A DNA stretch of 64,000 nucleotides from NCBI RefSeq assembly GCF_007625205.1, contig NZ_VMNI01000017.1:1-64000 (forward strand), given 5' to 3'. The notes below the pieces were generated by a model. The model was not told where the DNA came from, searched no databases, and saw only the letters and a list, made by a program, of their open reading frames with translations. The translations under genes were made by a program, and so were the position numbers. Shown piece after piece: positions 8,802-17,013 of the stretch (the first letter of the stretch is position 1; each line of letters begins with the position of its first letter). Origin of the DNA: Denitromonas ohlonensis (lineage in GTDB: Bacteria; Pseudomonadota; Gammaproteobacteria; Burkholderiales; Rhodocyclaceae).

Positions 8802-10904
8802 ATGAACGCCATCACGCTACGTTCCCTGATGTCTCCGACGGCCTTGCGTCAGCTGGCTGCACCCATGCTGATCATCATGATCCTGGCGATGATGGTGCTG
8901 CCGCTGCCGGCCTTTGCGCTGGACGTGTTCTTCACCTTCAACATTTCGCTGTCGGTGATGGTGATGCTGGTGGCCATGTACGCCAACCGGCCGCTCGATT
9001 TTTCGGTGTTCCCGACGGTGCTGCTGATCACCACCTTGCTGCGCCTGAGCCTCAACGTGGCCTCGACGCGGATCGTGCTGCTCGAAGGTCATGGCGGCCC
9101 CGACGCGGCGGGCAAGGTGATCGAGGCCTTTGGCCACTTTCTGGTCGGCGGCAACACGGCGGTGGGCCTGGTGGTGTTTACGATTCTTACGGTGATCAAC
9201 TTCGTGGTGATTACCAAAGGCGCGGGGCGGATCGCCGAGGTCAGCGCGCGCTTCACCCTCGACGCCATGCCCGGCAAGCAGATGGCCATCGACGCCGACC
9301 TCAATGCCGGCCTCATCGATGACAAGGAGGCCAAGCGCCGCCGCCGCGAGATCGCGCAGGAGTCGGATTTCTACGGTGCGATGGACGGTGCCTCCAAGTT
9401 CGTGCGCGGCGATGCGGTTGCCGGCATCCTGATTCTGCTGATCAACATTGCCGGCGGCTTGGTGGTGGGCGTCATGCAGCACGACATGGCGCTGGCTCAG
9501 GCCGCTGAAAACTACACTCTGCTGACCATCGGCGACGGTCTGGTGGCGCAGATTCCCGCGCTGATCATCTCGGTGGCCGCGGGTCTGGTGGTGTCCCGCG
9601 TGGGTGACGAGGGGCAGATCAGTGGTCAGGTCGTCCGTCAGGTGTTTGCCAATCCGCAGGTCATGATGCTGACCGCGGCCATCCTTGGCGTGCTGGGCCT
9701 GATCCCCGGCATGCCCAATCTGGTCTTCATCCTGCTCGCCTCGTTCTTTGGCTGGCTGGCCTGGTGGCGGCAATCGCATCCGATCGATGGCCCGGCAGAC
9801 GAGGAGGCTGTGAAAACGCCGACTCAGGCGGACATCGCCGCGGCCACCGAGCAGTCTCAAGAGGCGAGCTGGGCCGATGTGTCGCCGGTGGACGTGCTGG
9901 GTCTCGAGGTGGGCTACCGGCTGATCCCGATGGTCGATAAGGCGCAGGATGGCGAGCTGCTCAAGCGCATCCGCGGCCTGCGCAAGAAGTTCGCGCAGGA
10001 TGTCGGCTTCCTGGCGGCGCCGGTGCATATTCGAGACAACCTCGAGCTCAAGCCCAATGCTTACCGGATCGCGCTCAAGGGCGTCGAAATCGGCAGCGGC
10101 GAGGCCTACCCGGGGCAGTTCCTGGCGATCAATCCGGGGCGGGTCACCGGCCCGCTGTCGGGCCGCGAGACCAAAGATCCGGCCTTCGGGCTGCCGGCCT
10201 TCTGGGTCGACGCCAGCCAGCGCGAGCAGGCGCATGCGCTGGGTTACACGGTGGTCGATGGCAGCACGGTGGTGGCGACCCACCTGAATCACCTCATTCT
10301 CGAACACGCGGCCGAGTTGCTTGGCCGGCAGGAAACCCAAGCGCTGCTTGACCACATCGGTCGCGATTCGCCCAAGCTCATCGAAGACCTCGTGCCCAAG
10401 CAGTTGCCGGTGTCGACGGTGCAGCGCGTGCTGCAGAACCTGCTCGAAGAGGGCGTCAATATCCGCGACATGCGCACCATCATCGAGGTGTTGGCCGAGC
10501 ACGCCGCGCGGATTCAGGACCCGCTCGAACTCACCTCGCGGGTACGTCAGGCGCTCGGCCGGTCGATCATTCAGGCGCTGTTCCCGGGCGACACCGAGGT
10601 GCAGGTCATGGCGCTCGATCCGGGCCTGGAGCGGGTGCTGATGCAGGCCGTCGGCAGCGGCGGGCCGGAGGGCGGGGCGATCGAGCCGGGGCTGGCCGAC
10701 AGTCTCTTGCGGCAGACCGTGTCGCTGGCGCAACGCCAGGAGAGCATGGGCTTGCCGCCGGTGCTGCTGGTGCCGGGGCAGCTGCGCTGGCTGCTGTCGC
10801 GCTTCCTGCGTCGCTCGGTGCCGACGCTCAAGGTGATTGCCAATGCCGAGGTGCCGGAAAACCGCATGATTCGCGTCGGCGCCACGGTCGGATCCGCCGC
10901 TTGA
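8802..10904 (+). CDS. flhA: Flagellar export apparatus protein FlhA
   Basis: FlhA is the proton-driven export-gate subunit with a cytosolic nonameric ring that docks chaperone-substrate complexes. The protein has 700 residues, the usual length. About eight membrane helices fill the first 320 residues and include the FHIPEP-family region SRFTLDAMPGKQMAIDADL, with GLIDDKEAKRRR after it. The C-terminal cytosolic domain follows an acidic linker near residues 325-360. It is co-transcribed with flhB, and a terminator-like hairpin lies just downstream. Confidence 0.97.
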   Translation: MNAITLRSLMSPTALRQLAAPMLIIMILAMMVLPLPAFALDVFFTFNISLSVMVMLVAMYANRPLDFSVFPTVLLITTLLRLSLNVASTRIVLLEGHGGPDAAGKVIEAFGHFLVGGNTAVGLVVFTILTVINFVVITKGAGRIAEVSARFTLDAMPGKQMAIDADLNAGLIDDKEAKRRRREIAQESDFYGAMDGASKFVRGDAVAGILILLINIAGGLVVGVMQHDMALAQAAENYTLLTIGDGLVAQIPALIISVAAGLVVSRVGDEGQISGQVVRQVFANPQVMMLTAAILGVLGLIPGMPNLVFILLASFFGWLAWWRQSHPIDGPADEEAVKTPTQADIAAATEQSQEASWADVSPVDVLGLEVGYRLIPMVDKAQDGELLKRIRGLRKKFAQDVGFLAAPVHIRDNLELKPNAYRIALKGVEIGSGEAYPGQFLAINPGRVTGPLSGRETKDPAFGLPAFWVDASQREQAHALGYTVVDGSTVVATHLNHLILEHAAELLGRQETQALLDHIGRDSPKLIEDLVPKQLPVSTVQRVLQNLLEEGVNIRDMRTIIEVLAEHAARIQDPLELTSRVRQALGRSIIQALFPGDTEVQVMALDPGLERVLMQAVGSGGPEGGAIEPGLADSLLRQTVSLAQRQESMGLPPVLLVPGQLRWLLSRFLRRSVPTLKVIANAEVPENRMIRVGATVGSAA

Positions 10905-10945
10905 GCATCTGCTGGCATGCGCCGGCAAAAATGACCGGCAAGAAA

Positions 10946-10968
10946 TAAGGGGGGAGAACCCCCTTTTT
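10946..10968 (+). terminator. Terminator after flhBA
   Basis: A G-run pairs with CCCCC around an AGAA loop and is followed by TTTTT (10964-10968). It lies 42 bases after the flhA stop, so flhF-flhG-fliA probably have their own promoter. A perfect palindrome TCGTCCGGACGA at 11016-11027, just before flhF, could be a regulator site. Confidence 0.6.
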
Positions 10969-11054
10969 CCGGCGACGAGGTGGACGTCGAGCTCCGCATA
11001 ATCGAGCCATCAAGACTCGTCCGGACGATCGGACCGATGGCTGCGGAGATCACC

Positions 11055-12503
11055 ATGAACGTCAAACGCTATTTTGCCCAGACCGCCCGAGAAGCCCTGC
11101 GTCAGCTCAAGGAAGAGCTGGGCGCCGACGCCATCGTGCTGTCCAATCGATCGGTCGACGGTGGTGTCGAGATCGTGGCGCTGCCGGCGGATGCGGTCGA
11201 AGTGCTCCATCAAAGTACGCGCAGCGCGCCGGTCGCCGCCAAGCCCGCGCCGGCCAAAGCGCCTGTGCAGACGCATGACGACGACGAGGGCGATTACCGC
11301 GTTCAGTTGTCGTCCGCCCGTCGTCCGGTGACGCCCGCAGCTCAGCCAGCGCGCGCGCCCGCACCCGCACCGACGCAACAGATTCGCCCGTTTCAGCCGC
11401 CGCGTGTCGATCGCCCGGTGATGCATCACGAGGTGTTCCCCCGGCATGACGACATGCGCCCGGCCGAACCCCAGCGCACCGAGCCTTTGCCGCGCCAGCG
11501 TGCGCCGGCCGCGCGCCCCGTGCCGGCCGAGCCGCGTCGCGAAGAAGAATCTGCCCGTATCCGCGCCCTGCAGGAAACCAACACCCGGCTGATGGAAGAG
11601 ATGGGCGGCATCCGCGCCATGCTCGAACGCCAGCTCGCCGGCTTTGCCTGGGGTGAGGCCGGGCGCCAGGCGCCCGCGCGCACCCGCATGACCGGTGAGT
11701 TGCTCGAAGCCGGCTTCTCGGCGCAACTGGCGCGCACGCTCTGCGATGCGGTCGATCCGAACGCCGAACTGAGCGCGGCCCGCAATGCGGTCAAGACCGC
11801 GCTCAATCGTGGCCTGCGCGCTTTGTCGAACGATGCCGACGTGATCGACCGTGGCGGTGTGTATGCGCTGGTCGGGCCGACCGGTGTGGGCAAGACCACC
11901 ACCGCGGCCAAGCTCGCTGCGCGCTGCGTGGTACGCCACGGCGCCGACAAGCTGGCGCTGATCACCACCGACGGCTACCGGATCGGCGCGCATGAACAAT
12001 TGCGCATCTACGGCCGCATCCTCGGCGTGCCGGTGCACGTGGTGCGCGACGCCGGTGACTTGCGCCAGACCCTGGCCGAGCTGCGCGACAAGCATATGGT
12101 GCTGATCGACACCGTCGGCATGTCGCAGCGCGACCGCATGGTCGGCGAGCAGGCGGCCATGCTCACCGGCGCCGGCAACGTCAATCGTCTGCTGCTGCTC
12201 AACGCTACCTGCCGCGGCGACACGCTCGATGATGTGGTGCGCGCCTATGACGGCCCCGATCTGGCCGGCTGCATCCTGACCAAGGTCGACGAGGCCGCCT
12301 CGCTCGCCCCGGCGCTCGATGTGGCGGTGCGCCATGAGATGTCGGTCTACTACGTGGCCAATGGCCAGCGCGTGCCCGAAGACCTCCATCTGCCCAATCG
12401 CGCCTACCTGCTGCATCGCGCGATGAAAGCGGTGGACGACAATTCGCCGTATCACCTCAAGGGCGAAGAAGCCGGTTTGCTGATGGCGTCGGCCGGAGCC
12501 TGA
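11055..12503 (+). CDS. flhF: Flagellar SRP-type GTPase FlhF
   Basis: FlhF positions the flagellum at the cell pole and recruits the first basal-body proteins. The 482-residue protein has an N-terminal basic segment (NVKRYFAQTAREALRQLKEE) and a Pro/Ala/Arg-rich linker (about residues 75-170). The NG GTPase domain follows, with G1 GPTGVGKTTTAAK, G3 DTVGMSQRD and G4 TKVDE. The ATG at 11055 has GGAG six bases upstream and matches the family N-terminus. The next gene starts two bases after its stop. It points to polar flagellation. Confidence 0.95.
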   Translation: MNVKRYFAQTAREALRQLKEELGADAIVLSNRSVDGGVEIVALPADAVEVLHQSTRSAPVAAKPAPAKAPVQTHDDDEGDYRVQLSSARRPVTPAAQPARAPAPAPTQQIRPFQPPRVDRPVMHHEVFPRHDDMRPAEPQRTEPLPRQRAPAARPVPAEPRREEESARIRALQETNTRLMEEMGGIRAMLERQLAGFAWGEAGRQAPARTRMTGELLEAGFSAQLARTLCDAVDPNAELSAARNAVKTALNRGLRALSNDADVIDRGGVYALVGPTGVGKTTTAAKLAARCVVRHGADKLALITTDGYRIGAHEQLRIYGRILGVPVHVVRDAGDLRQTLAELRDKHMVLIDTVGMSQRDRMVGEQAAMLTGAGNVNRLLLLNATCRGDTLDDVVRAYDGPDLAGCILTKVDEAASLAPALDVAVRHEMSVYYVANGQRVPEDLHLPNRAYLLHRAMKAVDDNSPYHLKGEEAGLLMASAGA

Positions 12504-12504
12504 C

Positions 12505-13293
12505 ATGATCGACGGGCGCGAAGACCAGGCCGCAGGGCTGCGGCGCTTGTTTCGAAAGGCACCGCCGACCGTCGTCGCGGTGTTCTCTACCGGCCATGCC
12601 GCCGCCAAGACCGCGGCGCAGGCGATCACCCGCCTGGGCGGTCAGGCGCACCGCGTGCTGGTGCTCGATGAGGCCGCTGGCGCGAATAGCCTGGCGGACG
12701 TGTGGGGCCATGCACCCGGTGGTGATCTGCTGCATGTGCTCGATGACCGCCAGTCGCTGGAGGGCCTGCTGCTGCCGGTGCCCGGTTTGATGGGGCGGCT
12801 GCCGACCGCGGCGGTAGCCATGGCGCTGCCGCTGCTCGACGACGAGCGCCGCGCCCAGCTGCTGACGCATTTGCAGTCCCTGCAGCGCCGCACCCGCTTC
12901 ATGGTCATCCATGCCTCGGCGCAGGCGCTGGACCCGGTGTCGCCCTTTGTGTTCGCCGCACCCCGTCACCTGGTGCTGGCCGAGGCCAGCGGGCGCGGTG
13001 CAACTGAAGCCTATGCCTGCATCAAGGCGCTGGCGGCGCAGGGCGCGGGGTCTTTGCATGTGGCGGTCGCGCGTGCGCGAGATCGCGCCGATGCGCGCGC
13101 CTTCTTTGACCGCCTGGCGGCGCTGGTGCGGGCCAAAGTGGGGATCCCGCTCGCTTGGGTCGGGCAGGTCGAACGCGATGATCTGGCCGGGCCCTTGCTG
13201 CATCACGCCGCCTTGCCGCAGGAGGCGGAAGCCGCTTTCCTGCGCAGACTGCACGGCTGGCGACACACTGCGGCAGCGGCGCCGCGGCCTTAG
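12505..13293 (+). CDS. flhG: Degenerate FlhG/FleN (MinD-like) flagellar number regulator
   Basis: FlhG normally is a MinD-type ATPase that limits flagellar number and binds FlhF. This 262-residue protein sits exactly at the flhG position and keeps the N-terminal activation helix (DQAAGLRRLF). The deviant Walker A (normally KGGVGKT) reads STGHAAAKT: the signature lysine and the glycines are lost, and only the final Lys-Thr remains. The strand VLVLDEAAG replaces the conserved VLLLDAD, and no Walker B DxxAG is visible. Family echoes such as LLHVLDDRQSLEGLLL remain. It is probably a non-hydrolysing partner of FlhF. The reading frame is intact, so it is not a pseudogene. Confidence 0.75.
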   Translation: MIDGREDQAAGLRRLFRKAPPTVVAVFSTGHAAAKTAAQAITRLGGQAHRVLVLDEAAGANSLADVWGHAPGGDLLHVLDDRQSLEGLLLPVPGLMGRLPTAAVAMALPLLDDERRAQLLTHLQSLQRRTRFMVIHASAQALDPVSPFVFAAPRHLVLAEASGRGATEAYACIKALAAQGAGSLHVAVARARDRADARAFFDRLAALVRAKVGIPLAWVGQVERDDLAGPLLHHAALPQEAEAAFLRRLHGWRHTAAAAPRP

Positions 13294-13477
13294 GTCAAAA
13301 CGCGATGTCGACGCGCTTTTTTGCGTCGGGATGAGAATAAGACGGTAAGAAGCCGCCTTTTTTGGAGTGCACAAATTGGGTAAAGCACGGACAATAGGGC
13401 GTATCGGGCTTCATGGCGACGGCCATGCAGCGAGTCGAGCCCCCGGTCTGGGGCTGCACCATTGAACGGGCCACTGC

Positions 13478-14245
13478 ATGTACACCGCATCCGGCACACT
13501 TGATCGCGACCAGTTGGTGGTGCATTACGCGCCACTGGTCAAACGCATCGCCTACCACCTGATGGCCAAGCTGCCAGCCAGTGTGCAGGTCGATGACATC
13601 ATCCAGAACGGCATGATCGGGCTGCTCGACGCCATTGGTCGCTACGAAGAAGGCTTGGGCGCGCAGTTCGAGACTTACGCCGTGCAGCGGATTCGTGGCT
13701 CCATGCTCGATGGTCTGCGTGAAAACGACTGGTTGCCGCGCAGCCTGCGTCGCGACATGCGCCGCATCGAAGGCGCGATCCACGAACTCGAACAGACGCA
13801 CGGCCGACACCCGACCGAGCGCGAGCTGGCCGACTCGCTCGGCATGGCGCTGGCCGAGTATCAGAAAATGCTGCAAGACGCCCGCGGCCATCAGTTGGTG
13901 TATTTCGAAGACTTTACCGATGGCAATGACGACGATTATCTCGAGCGCCACGCGGTCGGCCATGAGGGCGACCCGCTCGATGCCTTGCTCGACCAGAGCA
14001 TGCGCGACATTCTTGTGGCGTCGATCGACGATCTGCCCGAGCGCGAGAAAACCGTAATGGGCCTGTATTACGAGGAAGACCTCAACCTGCGTGAAATTGG
14101 TGAAGTGCTCGGCGTGTCCGAGTCGCGCGTGTGTCAATTGCACAGCCAGGCCATCGCCCGCCTGCGCTCCCGGATTCACGGCAGCAAAGGCGGTCCCAAG
14201 GCTCGGCGCGGCCGACCGCCGAAGAACGCCGCCGACGCGGCCTGA
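13478..14245 (+). CDS. fliA: Flagellar sigma factor FliA (sigma-28)
   Basis: FliA directs transcription of late flagellar and chemotaxis genes and is held by FlgM. The 255-residue protein shows region 2 (HYAPLVKRIAYHL, VDDIIQNGMIGLLDAI, QFETYAVQRIRGSMLDGLR), region 3 (HGRHPTERELADSLGM) and region 4 (LNLREIGEVLGVSESRVCQLHSQA). The last 20 residues are basic and contain RRGRPPK, resembling an AT-hook, which ordinary FliA proteins lack. Its cognate anti-sigma gene flgM lies at 31144-31440, and two sigma-28-type promoters are seen in this window. motC follows 23 bases downstream. Confidence 0.96.
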   Translation: MYTASGTLDRDQLVVHYAPLVKRIAYHLMAKLPASVQVDDIIQNGMIGLLDAIGRYEEGLGAQFETYAVQRIRGSMLDGLRENDWLPRSLRRDMRRIEGAIHELEQTHGRHPTERELADSLGMALAEYQKMLQDARGHQLVYFEDFTDGNDDDYLERHAVGHEGDPLDALLDQSMRDILVASIDDLPEREKTVMGLYYEEDLNLREIGEVLGVSESRVCQLHSQAIARLRSRIHGSKGGPKARRGRPPKNAADAA

Positions 14246-14268
14246 TCATTTAGGACGCGCCCACAGTC

Positions 14269-15009
14269 ATGGACAGCATCAGCCTGATCGGACTGGTTCT
14301 CGGCCTGGCCGCCATTTTGGTGGGGCAGGTGCTTGAGGGCGGCCACATCAGCTCGCTGGTCCAGCCGACCGCCTTCATGATTGTGATTGGCGGCACGCTT
14401 GGCGCGGTCATGCTGCAAAGCCCCTTGCGCGTGTTCAAGGACGGCATGGCCATGGCTAAATGGATTTTTGTGCCGCCCGCCGCGACCCACGCCGAACTGA
14501 TTGACCGGGTGGTGGGCTGGAGTCACGTGGCGCGCCGCGAGGGCTTGCTGGCGCTGGAAAACCAGATCGCCGGCGTGAGCGACGGCTTCACCCAGAAAGG
14601 CATTCAATTGCTGGTCGATGGCGTGGAGCCGGACCGTCTGCGCGACGTGATGGAGGTTGAAATCACCGCCTGGGAAAGCCGGATGAAGCTTGGCGCAAAA
14701 ATCTGGGAAGCCGCGGGCGGCTATGCGCCGACGATCGGCATTCTGGGTGCGGTGATGGGCTTGATCCACGTAATGGAAAACCTCACCGACCCGTCCAAAC
14801 TGGGTGCCGGCATTGCCGTGGCGTTTGTGGCGACGATCTACGGTGTGGGTTTTGCCAACCTGGTGTTCTTGCCGATGGCCAAAAAGCTGCAGGCGCATGT
14901 CGCACGTCTGGTGTCTCAGCGCGAGATGCTGGTCGATGGTCTGGTCGGCATCGCCAATGGCGACAATCCACGCATCATCGAAAGCCGCTTGCAGGGCTAC
15001 GACGTCTGA
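14269..15009 (+). CDS. motC: Flagellar motor stator protein MotC (MotA family)
   Basis: MotC, a MotA/PomA-family protein, forms the proton-conducting stator with MotD. The 246-residue length, the four membrane segments (about 5-22, 35-52, 148-168, 180-200) and the motif GGYAPTIGILGAVMGLIHVM match the MotC type found behind fliA in Pseudomonas. In Pseudomonas motD follows directly; here the partner lies 3.8 kb downstream beyond an arsenic cassette and a chemoreceptor gene. Confidence 0.93.
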   Translation: MDSISLIGLVLGLAAILVGQVLEGGHISSLVQPTAFMIVIGGTLGAVMLQSPLRVFKDGMAMAKWIFVPPAATHAELIDRVVGWSHVARREGLLALENQIAGVSDGFTQKGIQLLVDGVEPDRLRDVMEVEITAWESRMKLGAKIWEAAGGYAPTIGILGAVMGLIHVMENLTDPSKLGAGIAVAFVATIYGVGFANLVFLPMAKKLQAHVARLVSQREMLVDGLVGIANGDNPRIIESRLQGYDV

Positions 15010-15080
15010 GCTTGCGGCCGTCTGCGCCGCGCGCTTCTCCCCTTGTCGGTTTAACAAAAACTTCACCCGCCACGTCTTTC

Positions 15081-15100
15081 ATTTCGATATTATTCGAAAT
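15081..15100 (+). promoter_or_regulatory. ArsR operator / promoter region
   Basis: ATTTCGA and TCGAAAT form a perfect 7-bp inverted repeat around TATTAT, ending directly before the arsR ATG. TATTAT (15088-15093) could itself be the -10 element, putting the transcription start at or next to the ATG. No Shine-Dalgarno is visible, so arsR may be leaderless. Binding of ArsR here would block its own promoter. Confidence 0.65.
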
Positions 15101-15451
15101 ATGGAAATAAAAGACGCTGCCCTGGTGTTGTCTGCGCTCGGCCATGAGGCCCGGCTGAGCATTTTTCGCCTGCTTGTGGAAGCCGGCCCTGCGGGACTCA
15201 ACGCCGGTGCGATCAGCGACGCACTGGCCATGCCGCCGGCGTCCGCCTCGTTTCATCTGGCGCATCTGAGCCGGGTGGGCTTGATTCAAGGGCAGCGGAC
15301 GCACCGCTTCATTCATTACTCGGCCAATTTTTCGGGTATGGATGAACTGATTGTCTTTCTGACGCGCAACTGTTGCCAGGGCGAGTCCTGCCTGCCGCTG
15401 ACGGCGGCCTGCGAGACCCGCGAAAAGCGCCGCGCCATCGCCAATGACTGA
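15101..15451 (+). CDS. arsR: Arsenite-responsive repressor ArsR
   Basis: This is a 116-residue ArsR/SmtB-family winged-helix repressor with the helix-turn-helix AISDALAMPPASASFHLAHL. Cysteines at 91, 92 and 97 (NCCQGESC) lie at the C-terminus, not in the classic alpha-3 CVC site. This resembles the C-terminal As(III) site described for Acidithiobacillus ferrooxidans ArsR. The ATG at 15101 follows the operator palindrome directly. arsC and acr3 follow, so the gene autoregulates the detoxification operon. Confidence 0.9.
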   Translation: MEIKDAALVLSALGHEARLSIFRLLVEAGPAGLNAGAISDALAMPPASASFHLAHLSRVGLIQGQRTHRFIHYSANFSGMDELIVFLTRNCCQGESCLPLTAACETREKRRAIAND

Positions 15452-15487
15452 TCTGTCCAACATCACTTCAAGTAATCCCGAGACGCC

Positions 15488-15901
15488 ATGACTGACCTGA
15501 AAACCGTGCTGGTGCTGTGCACCGGAAACTCCTGCCGCTCACAAATGGCCGAGGCCATTCTCAACCATGATCTCGCCGGCCAGGTGCGCGCCTTGTCGGC
15601 GGGCACAGTGCCCCAGCCCAAGGTGGCGGACGGTGCCATCGAAGCGCTCACGCAGGCGGGGCTGCCGACGGTCGGACTGACCCCAAAGGATGTGTCGGTC
15701 GTTCTCGACGAGCCCATCGATCTGGTGGTGACCGTGTGCGACAACGCCAAGGAGAGCTGCCCGATCTTTCCCCGACCGGTGCCGCGCATGCATGTGCCCT
15801 TCCATGATCCGCACGGCGAGCCGATCGACAGCTTCGTCGCCGTGCGCGACGAGATCCGCACCCGGCTGGTGCCGCTTGTGCGCGATGCGCTCGGTCTGTG
15901 A
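15488..15901 (+). CDS. arsC: Arsenate reductase ArsC (LMW-phosphatase/thioredoxin type)
   Basis: It reduces arsenate to arsenite in the cytoplasm. The 137-residue protein has the phosphatase loop C11-T-G-N-S-C-R17 and the redox pair C84/C91 in VTVCDNAKESC. This corresponds to the C10/C82/C89 triad of the thioredoxin-coupled Staphylococcus type. Aspartate in PFHDPHG supplies the usual acid. It lies 36 bases after arsR and 12 bases before acr3. Confidence 0.93.
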   Translation: MTDLKTVLVLCTGNSCRSQMAEAILNHDLAGQVRALSAGTVPQPKVADGAIEALTQAGLPTVGLTPKDVSVVLDEPIDLVVTVCDNAKESCPIFPRPVPRMHVPFHDPHGEPIDSFVAVRDEIRTRLVPLVRDALGL

Positions 15902-15913
15902 GAGGAGGTCGTC

Positions 15914-16996
15914 ATGTCTGCACAATGTGAAGTCACGGCCAAGGTCGCCGCAGGGGCACCGATCAGTTTCTTTGAGCGCTATCTGACGGTGTGGGTGTTC
16001 TTGTGCATCTTTGCCGGCATCGCGCTGGGCCAGATCGCGCCGGGTGTTTTTCAGGCGCTCGGCCGTCTGGAGGTCGCCCAGGTCAATCTGCCGGTGGGGG
16101 TGCTGATCTGGGTGATGATCATTCCGATGCTGATGAAGATCGACTTCGGTGCCTTGCACGAGGTGCGCGAGCAGAAGCACAGCATGGCCATCACCCTGGT
16201 GGTGAACTGGGCGATCAAACCCTTCACCATGGCGGCGCTGGGCTGGATCTTCATTCGCCATGTGTTTGCGCCGTGGTTGCCGGCCGAGCAGATCGACAGC
16301 TACATCGCCGGCCTGATTCTGCTTGGCGCGGCACCGTGCACGGCCATGGTGTTCGTGTGGAGCAATCTGTGCCGCGGGAATGCCAATTTCACGCTGACCC
16401 AGGTCGCGCTCAATGATCTGATCATGGTCTTCGCCTTCGCGCCCATCGTTGCGCTGCTGCTGGGCGTGTCGTCGATCCCGGTGCCGTGGGACACCCTGTT
16501 TCTGTCGGTGGTGATGTACATCGTCATCCCGCTGGCAATCGCGCAGTTCATTCGCAAGCGCTTGCTGGCGCGCGGCCGGGCGGCGTTTGACGCGGCGCTG
16601 ACGCGGATCGGCCCCTTCTCGATCATGGCGCTGCTCGCCACGCTGGTGCTGCTGTTTTCCTTCCAGGGCGGCACCATCGTTGCTCAGCCGGGCATCATCG
16701 CCATGCTGGCGGTGCCTATCCTGCTGCAGACCTTGTTGATTGCCGGGCTGGGCTATGTGCTCAACCGCGGCTTGCGGGTGCGCCACGATGTGGCCGGGCC
16801 GTCGACGATGATCGGCGCCTCCAACTTTTTTGAGTTGGCCGTGGCGGTGGCCATCGTGTTGTACGGCTTTGATTCCGGCGCGGCGCTGGCGACGGTGGTC
16901 GGTGTGCTGATTGAGGTGCCGGTGATGCTGTGGCTGGTGCGAACGGTCAACACCAGCAAGGCGTGGTACGAGCGGGGCTTGCAGCGCGCCGGGTGA
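15914..16996 (+). CDS. acr3: Arsenite efflux permease Acr3
   Basis: This 360-residue membrane protein of the ACR3 (BASS superfamily) exports arsenite. About ten hydrophobic helices are visible, with the family motifs GVLIWVMIIPMLMKIDF and APCTAMVFVWSNL; the cysteine in the latter is essential in characterised Acr3 proteins. An AGAGGAGG site precedes the ATG. It completes the arsR-arsC-acr3 unit. The mcp gene converges on its 3' end with an 18-base gap. Confidence 0.94.
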   Translation: MSAQCEVTAKVAAGAPISFFERYLTVWVFLCIFAGIALGQIAPGVFQALGRLEVAQVNLPVGVLIWVMIIPMLMKIDFGALHEVREQKHSMAITLVVNWAIKPFTMAALGWIFIRHVFAPWLPAEQIDSYIAGLILLGAAPCTAMVFVWSNLCRGNANFTLTQVALNDLIMVFAFAPIVALLLGVSSIPVPWDTLFLSVVMYIVIPLAIAQFIRKRLLARGRAAFDAALTRIGPFSIMALLATLVLLFSFQGGTIVAQPGIIAMLAVPILLQTLLIAGLGYVLNRGLRVRHDVAGPSTMIGASNFFELAVAVAIVLYGFDSGAALATVVGVLIEVPVMLWLVRTVNTSKAWYERGLQRAG

Positions 16997-17013
16997 GGGC
17001 GCGCTACGGCAGC

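Noticed and set aside
8817..10928. 703-codon open frame antisense to flhA
   Set aside because: It mirrors flhA codon structure in GC-rich DNA, is rich in His/Arg/Gln and has no known domain: a shadow frame.
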